Assembly (NCBI GenBank): GCA_007922305.1
Contig: ML677330.1
Coordinates: 73,808-137,807 of the forward strand
DNA length: 64,000 nucleotides
Direction: 5' to 3'
From: Dermatemys mawii
Taxonomy: Eukaryota > Chordata > Testudines > Dermatemydidae
Shown: positions 57,600 to 64,000 of the stretch, piece by piece
Layout of the letters: the number at the start of each line of letters is the position of its first letter
Position numbering within the stretch: position 1 is the first letter of the stretch
The notes under the pieces: model-generated
What the model was told of the DNA's origin: nothing
What the model saw: the letters and a program-made list of their open reading frames with translations, nothing else
Databases searched by the model: none
Program-made: the position numbers and the translations under genes

Positions 57600-57835
57600 A
57601 CAGCATCGCAGATTCATATTAAATCTCAGGAAAAACTTCCTATCTGTAAGAACAGCAGGACCATGGAACAGACTGCCTTGAGAGGTCATGGTCACTCCTT
57701 CACTGGAGATTTTCAAAAGGAGGCTGGATAACCATCTGTCTTGGATGAGCTAGACCCAATAAATCCTGCATCTTGGCAGGGGGTTAGACTAGATGACCCT
57801 CGCTGTGCCTTGTAACCCTATTATTCTATGCTTCT
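57600..57835 (+). mobile_element. CR1 LINE 3' end
   Basis: 'cattggagattttcaaaagg'-type sequence ('cactggagattttcaaaagg', 'aggctggataaccatctgtc'), then 'gggggttagactagatgacc' and the tail 'ccctattattctatgcttct'. 5'-truncated and non-coding. Confidence 0.9.
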
Positions 57836-58140
57836 TGATTCCTTCTTTTGGAAAAGATACAAAAAAATAATAATGGTTTTCACTATGTTTCTTCGTTTAT
57901 CACATACAGATAGTTCTGCAGCTTCCCACACAGATAGCATGACTGCATTGGTGGTTTCTTTTAAATAAATATCTACTGATTTACAAAAATTGTTACAAAA
58001 TGATACAAGAAAAACCATGGACAACGAGCAACAAATATAATCAACAAAATAAGGGTGTCCCCAGAATGCTACCCCACTTCACTCTTCCCACATCTCATGA
58101 AATGCTTCAATTTTGTCCTTACCTACATAAAGATAATATG
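57836..58140. other. Unique AT-rich DNA
   Basis: Nothing recognised. Confidence 0.4.
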
Positions 58141-58142
58141 TA

Positions 58143-59160
58143 GGGCAGTCAAAAGATTTTAAAAATCACAATTAATCATGAGATTAAAAATATAGTTGCA
58201 ATTAATTGCCACTTTAATCACACTGAAACAATAAAAGAATACCATTTAAATTTATTATAAAATATTTTTGGATGTTTTTCTACATTTTAAAATATATTGA
58301 TTTCAGTTACAAAATAGAATACAAAATGTAGTGATCACATTATTTTTATTATAAATATTTGCACTGTAAAAAAGAAATGGTATTTTTCAATTCACCTCAG
58401 ACAAGTATTGTAGTATAATCTCCTAAGAACGGCCTACTGGATCAGGCCAAAGGTCCATCTAGCCCAGTATCCTGTCTTCCGACAGTGGTCAGTGCCAGGT
58501 GCTTTAGAGGGAATGTACAGAACAGGTAATCATCAAGTGATCCATTCCCTGTTACCCACTCCCAGCTTCTGGCAAACAGAGGCTAGGGACTCCATTCCTG
58601 CCCATCCTGGCTAATAGCCATTGATGGACCTATCCTCCATGAATTTATCTAGTTCTTTTTTGAACCCTGTTATGGTCTTGGCTTTCACAACATCCTTGGG
58701 TGAGGGGTTCAACAGGCTGACTATGCATTATGTGAAGAAATACTTCCTTTTATTTGCTTTAAACCTGCTGCCTATTAAATCTTTATCATAAAAGTGCAAA
58801 TTACAAGTGTAGAATTTTTTTTACATAACTGCACTTAAAAATAAATAATGTAAAACTTTAGAGTCTACAGGTTGAAGCCTAAAAGGGCATATGAATATTT
58901 AGCATATCTGGTATGTAAATACTTTGCAACTCTGGCAACATGGTGCCATGCAAATGCCTGGCCTTACTTTCAGGTGACATAAATAAGAAGTGGGCAGCAT
59001 TATCTCCCATAAATATAAACAAATGTTTGTCTTATGATTGGCTAGTTTTGCCAAAGGTGTGAATATTGATGATGAATGAGGTCCTTGAAGGCTTGAGAAC
59101 TTACTCCTGCTTGCCAAATAGATTTCACAGCACGTGAATAACAATTACAGCCATGGTAGA
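58143..59160. repeat. Older AT-rich interspersed element, interrupted by a CR1
   Basis: The left part (58143-58424: 'gattttaaaaatcacaatta', 'atcatgagattaaaaatata', 'atttgcactgtaaaaaagaa', 'attcacctcagacaagtatt') and the right part (58784-59160: 'atcataaaagtgcaaattac', 'aatgtaaaactttagagtct', 'cttactttcaggtgacataa') are consecutive pieces of one repeat that I recognise as recurrent in turtle sequence. Its class is unknown to me; no gene is intact. Confidence 0.6.
58425..58783 (-). mobile_element. CR1 LINE 3' end, inserted into the AT-rich element
   Basis: In plus view: 'ggatcaggccaaaggtccat', 'ctagcccagtatcctgtctt', 'caaacagaggctagggactc', 'ttatgtgaagaaatacttcc', 'tttaaacctgctgcctatta'. The borders fall at 'ataatctcct' and 'aaatctttat' of the host repeat, so 'aatct' may be the target duplication. 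Confidence 0.9.
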
Positions 59161-59869
59161 TAATGTACAGAAAGCACCTAGTGTGCCATACATTCATTTG
59201 GAATATGATCTTGTAATTCTGGATACTGATTCCCTCCGAGGAGTGCGAATAAGTAAGAAGGCTGCACTGGATCAGTGAAAAAGACTGAAGAGAAAACCTC
59301 TGTAAAAGGAGAGGAGCATGAGTTTACACAAAGCACAAAGTTCTTAAACTAAGATGTAGGTGGAGTACTTTGCACTTTAAAAAAAGAGAGAGGGGGTTAA
59401 TCATCTGATGTTCACCTCATAAATCACTCTTCCATGAATTTCAGTGTAAAATTATGAAATAATGTCTTACTCAAGAACTTTTAAGTGCATCTTATTTACT
59501 TCTCTATTTGGCAGTTAAGACATCAGGCTTTAAAAGCTGGGAAGCTAGAGAACAATTGTTTCTCTAAAACACACACACACACATTCAGATTTTCATCTCA
59601 CTTTGGATAAATCAACAATAATTCTATTGACCTCAGTGGAGTTACTTTGGTTTTTACACAGTATAAGTGAAATCAGAACATGTCCCAAAATTAGCACTCA
59701 CCCATACAAGTTTTTGCATATTCTTCTCACTCTAATAGATAGTAATTGTGCCTTAATTTAAGGTGCTGTTAACTTTATTTTATTAATGAAAAGCATAATG
59801 AAATCAGTTCCCTTTCACCATATTACCAAGATTCACCCTTAGTCTATCAAACAACTGTGAGTTCAAACT
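59161..59869. other. Unique AT-rich DNA with a short (AC)8
   Basis: (AC)n at 59568-59583. 59620-59650 shows 'tattgacctcagtggagtta', another short hairpin motif. No gene. Confidence 0.4.
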
Positions 59870-59877
59870 TCCTAGTC

Positions 59878-60182
59878 CAGGGGTCTCCAAACTACGGCCC
59901 AGGAGCTGGATCCAGCCCACGGCATCAATTTGTCTGGCTCCCCAGCTGAGCAGGCACATGGAGAAGCCACCGCTGTGCCTCCCTCCCCAGCCCCACACGA
60001 GCTGCTGTCAGTGGCCCCATGTGCGGAAGGGTGAGTGCCTCCGTGGCACAGCTGGAGGAGCAAAGGTGGGGTCATAGCAGCGGTGTGGCTGGAGGAGCAA
60101 AGCAGGGGGTTGTGGCAGCGGCCCGCAAAGCCCCTTCAAAAATCTAATATGGCCCTCATCTCAAAAAGTTTGGAGACCCCTG
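59878..60182. mobile_element. hAT-type MITE with perfect ends and perfect target duplication
   Basis: Perfect 15-bp inverted ends 'caggggtctccaaac' and 'gtttggagacccctg'. Identical flanks 'tcctagtc' (59870-59877 and 60183-60190). 305 bp, GC-rich and without transposase. The perfection of both ends and flanks suggests one of the younger insertions here. Confidence 0.94.
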
Positions 60183-60190
60183 TCCTAGTC

Positions 60191-62055
60191 CATCCACAAG
60201 TGCCTCCCTACACTAAAGATTAAGAGATGAAAACAAATTCCCATGCTACAGTCATTAGTTTTCTAGTTCCAATTTTGCTGTGATTGGTATGAAGAGTATT
60301 TGTTTTTGCTTTGGGTTTTCATTTCTGTCTCTTGAATTAGCACAGTAAGTCATTCTGCTATTGATTTTAATGCAAAAAAGTCCTACTGACTTCAGTAGGA
60401 GTTGTGTAAATGGAACAATAGCAGCATACATCTTATAGTTGTATAATTCATTTGCAGGACTGAAACTGTCAGAGTGCAGTGATTTTACAAAATTATGTAT
60501 ATTTACAAAATTATGTACATACACAGTACTTAGCCATATCATGCCTGTTTCCAATCAGTGCTATTCATCAGTCACTTCTTGGAGCACCAGGAAAGTAACC
60601 TTATTAGATTTGCTTTGCCAATTTTCCTTGAACATCATAGTAAATATTTACTACTCAGAATGAAAAGCTGATCCACTAAGACTGCACCGGAACAATACAA
60701 ATCCTTCTACAGCCTATGTTTAAAAAACAAATTTCTCTATAAGAAAGGAACCATCACAGCAAACCAAATGTGTTGAACTCAGTGTAAGACTCAGGTCGCT
60801 GCTCCACTACAGAAGCAGTGTTAGGAAAAGAGGTTCCTTAAAAATGTTTGTTACTGTAGCAGAGAGTGGTAACTTGTGATCCGATCCTGATCATCTCAAT
60901 GAAAAAAATCTCCCTTAGACTTCAGTGATATAGGATTGGGTCATTAATCAGTCCAACTCCACAAACCTTACCCATGTTGAATAGTATCTTATACAAAAAT
61001 AGTCCCAAAGAGTTCAGTTTTATCCCACAATATTCACTGGGACTACTTACACAACTACTACTCTAATTTTAGTATTGGTTGCAGAATCAGGGCTGTAATG
61101 TACCAGACTTAATGCAGTAGATAGCCGTATGTTGTAGTATCCTTTGTATGTTCTTTGTATATGTGCCTTTTGTATAGTATTTTAATCTTCTGTGAATCTT
61201 TATATAAAACACAATAAAATGTAAATTTATTTTTAAAAAAATGCAGACAGCTGATCCAACTGTCTTTCCCTGATTAAGTGTGTCCATTTTAAATGAGAAC
61301 CATAGATTTTTTTTTTTGTTCATCCAAATTGTTTAGGAAAACTCAGTTTTCAGATCTCTTCAAAAACATTAATGAAAGTCTCTGAAAATAAATTCCTGTC
61401 TTGTATTTATTTATACAGACAGCTTTGGATACATGGTTAAAACTGACAACTCACTGGATGTGCTAAATTTCAACATATGGCATATTTTATTAAAACAAAA
61501 CACTGATAATGGGCCATATTTAATTTTAGCTTGGTACTAGAAAGCATACCACGGTACTAATATGGGAATTACTTTGGAGGGGAATGGTACCTGGGCACTA
61601 GATGCTGCTAGAGTGATGTGAATGCTTGGAATGAAAAATTATCTGGTAGGACAAACCTGAAATAAGGGAAGCTGTTTGTGCAGTATTTTTATTAATGTTA
61701 CAACAGATGCCATCCTTATTTTTCTTTTTACGCTACATGATTAGAGAAAGGAAAGTGAAGACCATAGGCCAAACTGAAACCTCATTAGTCCATTTACACC
61801 CATTTACCAATGTATAAGAGAGTCTCAATTGGTGCAGCTTACGTACTATGAACTGGAAGAAGGTGTAAAAAATCATAAGGTAAAAGGTGAAGCAGTCTAC
61901 ACAATATATGTTATAAACTCCTGTTCATTAGGTTTCTTGCTAGTTTTTTCTCTGGACCCCAAGTGGGACTCCATACACCAAATTTAGAGGGGATGTTTAT
62001 AGAGGAGATGGGGTAGAGGGAGTCTAAGCAAATCTAGAGGAATCTACTGTGCATC
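60191..62055. other. Unique AT-rich DNA, no gene seen
   Basis: 60362-60420 shows 'tcctactgacttcagtagga', a near-perfect small palindrome of the recurring type. Open frames up to 99 codons lack motifs. Confidence 0.4.
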
Positions 62056-62058
62056 TTT

Positions 62059-62341
62059 GGCCTTGTCTATGCTAATGGGGTAAATCGACCTAGGTTACGC
62101 TACTCCAGCTACATAAACAATGTAACTGGAGTCGACACAGCTTACTCCGACTTACTGCAGTGCCTACACTGTGCTGCATCGACGGAAGATGTTCTTCTGT
62201 CGACTTACTTTACTCTTCTCATTCCAGCAGAGTAACAGAATCGACCAGAGAGTGCTCTGCAGTCTTCACTAGACCTGATAAATCGACCCCTGCCACATCA
62301 ATTACAGTGGCGCCAATCCCCGGTAAAGTGTAAACATGACC
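62059..62341. mobile_element. PIF/Harbinger-type MITE (Chompy-like)
   Basis: Opens 'ggccttgtctatgctaatgg', 'ggtaaatcgacctaggttac' and closes 'ccggtaaagtgtaaacatga' + 'cc'. Repeated 'tcgac' and 'atcgacc' motifs are typical. Flanking TTT (62056-62058) and TTA (62342-62344) may be a mutated 3-bp duplication. No gene inside. Confidence 0.82.
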
Positions 62342-62344
62342 TTA

Positions 62345-64000
62345 CAACTGCAGTGAGGCGAAAAGATGTATGTCACACCAATTTAGCCACTCTTTAGAGT
62401 TAGAATTACCTCTGAATTTTTTACTTTTACTTGCCCAATGTCTCTTCATTTAACAAGCTGGGAATGTATTTCTTCTACATTATTATTCTTGTTCATAATT
62501 ATAAGCACTAAATACCCAAATATTAATTGCATATAAGATGACAACTTACCTGCATTGCTTTCTCAAATCATCCCATTGAAAGGCAATTTAACATTTTTTA
62601 TTTGGTGTTGCACTTTTTCCATATGGTGTTTTTCCATGTTGCCTTAACAGGGTTTCTACACCTTCAAAATCCTTGATGCCCATTCTGATCACAGAGCTGA
62701 TCTGCTGCTTGTTCTCTTTTGCATTTCAAAATATCATTTGATTTCTACATTTGTTTTATGTAGAAATGAATACAATGTCTTTTTACAGCAACAAATGTAA
62801 CAGATAATTATTTTCTCTAGATCACAGCTACTATGTATAATGCTCTCTTCTTATTTGCTACAACAGAGAAATACGGAAAACCAGCAAACCTTAGAGAGGA
62901 CTGGCTTCACATTAACCGAACTTCTCCCGAAATATCAAGAGAGAGCAATTCACTGCTTATATCCACATCTTCTGTTTTAAAGTGGTAATCCAAACTAGAC
63001 ACCACCCAATAAAATACCATGTGATCTAATTAAACATCACTGAAATTCTCTTGCTCATCATCTATATAGTGACATTTGAGTTTACAAATTGCCCAGACAC
63101 AGATTCTTACCAATAGAGAGAACTCAGTAAATTAGAAAAAAATAATCAGTTCTACTCATTAAATACAATGGGCTCAAATCACAATCTGATACCAAAAATG
63201 GAAATACGCAAGCTGACAGATATAAATTATACACCTTCTGTTTGCTTCCCCCAAGAGAGATTCTTTTGGCTATTTTTGGCACTTGGACACCAAATATAAA
63301 GAATGATCTTCCTCTTTTATAAAGATGATCATGGAGATGGACTTTTGGAATGCCACTGGTCTTTCACTACAACATATCTAAACCTGCCTTCAAGAAAGGC
63401 ATTTAACCTCGGACCTGGAAAAGAGAACAAGTGTAAGGCAGGACTACAGAAAGAAAAACCTTGAAGGTAAGGGGCCTGGCAGAGTGGGTGAGCTAGGAAT
63501 GTGTGTGTGTTTGAGTGAGTGAGAGAAGAGGGGAAGTAGGACAGATAGATTCCTACTTGGGGGAATCTCCGGAATAAAAGAAATTTAAACTCTGAAAGAA
63601 ACAGTATTGGGAAAAATGTGGAAAATCATTACTAAAAAGAAAACATCAGAAATGTATTTTATAAGAGAACTTTTTATATAGAAAACCAACCCCAAAAGGC
63701 CACATTTATTGCTTTACAATCCTTCTCCTATGGAAGATAAGACAAAATTCCCTTTGACTTCAATGTGAGCAGGATAGAGTCCTTTATCCAAGGAAGACTG
63801 ATGACTTTCAAACCCCAGGGTCACATCCATTTCACTGGACCATCAGTCCAAGCCTGACAGATCCACTTTTGATTTGGGATCTTCAGTGGAGGATAAGCAC
63901 AGCATCACAGCCAGATTCACACTCTGCCATGTTCTCCTTGTCCCTATGCCAAGAGGAATGGAGAGGAACAGAACTACAGGCCTCAGAGCCAGGCATATTT
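62345..64000. other. Unique AT-rich DNA, no gene seen
   Basis: A short (GT)n lies near 63500. 'ccctttgacttcaatgtgag' (63750) is again the recurring motif. No exon was recognised up to the window edge. Confidence 0.4.

Overview
The window looks like nuclear DNA of a non-avian sauropsid, most likely a turtle (a crocodilian is the main alternative). The repeat mix points that way: 3' ends of CR1 LINEs on both strands, PIF/Harbinger-type MITEs that open with 'ggcttgtctacac' (like the Chompy family of crocodilians and turtles), many short hAT-type elements with 8-bp target duplications, a DIRS-like retroelement, ancient MIR fragments and a retrovirus-type solo LTR. There is no operon structure, no recognisable tRNA or rRNA gene, and no complete protein-coding host gene. 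The species call is inference from repeat content, since no database search was possible.

Layout. 0-8.2 kb is transposon-rich: a MIR; a broken but nearly full-length gene of an unplaced transposon-like protein family (1517-3210, minus); two hAT MITEs; a CR1 3' end; and a decayed Harbinger transposase. 8.2-20.6 kb is mostly unique, AT-rich DNA with one hAT MITE, two Harbinger MITEs and a fragment of an inverted-terminal-repeat family. 20.68-21.7 kb holds the best host-gene candidate, a 43-codon minus-strand first coding exon with a good splice donor and a plausible 5'UTR/promoter region behind it. 21.7-36 kb is again intergenic or intronic, with a 650-bp element at 23.9 kb, hAT elements at 27.1 and 32.7 kb, and a (TA)20 tract. 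36-45 kb has CR1 tails, a MIR with a perfect hairpin, a 560-bp element with long inverted ends, copies of a tRNA-like repeat, and two copies of a 620-650-bp MITE 1.7 kb apart. 45.2-47.9 kb is a minus-strand DIRS-like element with gag and reverse-transcriptase pieces. It is followed by a 757-bp solo LTR with a perfect 5-bp target duplication, and then by a weak second host-exon candidate. 48.8-64 kb is mostly unique DNA carrying hAT elements, a CR1 nested in an older AT-rich repeat, an AC/GTAC simple-repeat cluster and a Harbinger MITE.

The two exon candidates lie on opposite strands, so they are not parts of one transcript. Most of the window is best read as the introns and flanks of one or two large genes, or as a gene-poor region. 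Its clear structure is a record of successive transposon insertions, several still dated by intact target-site duplications.
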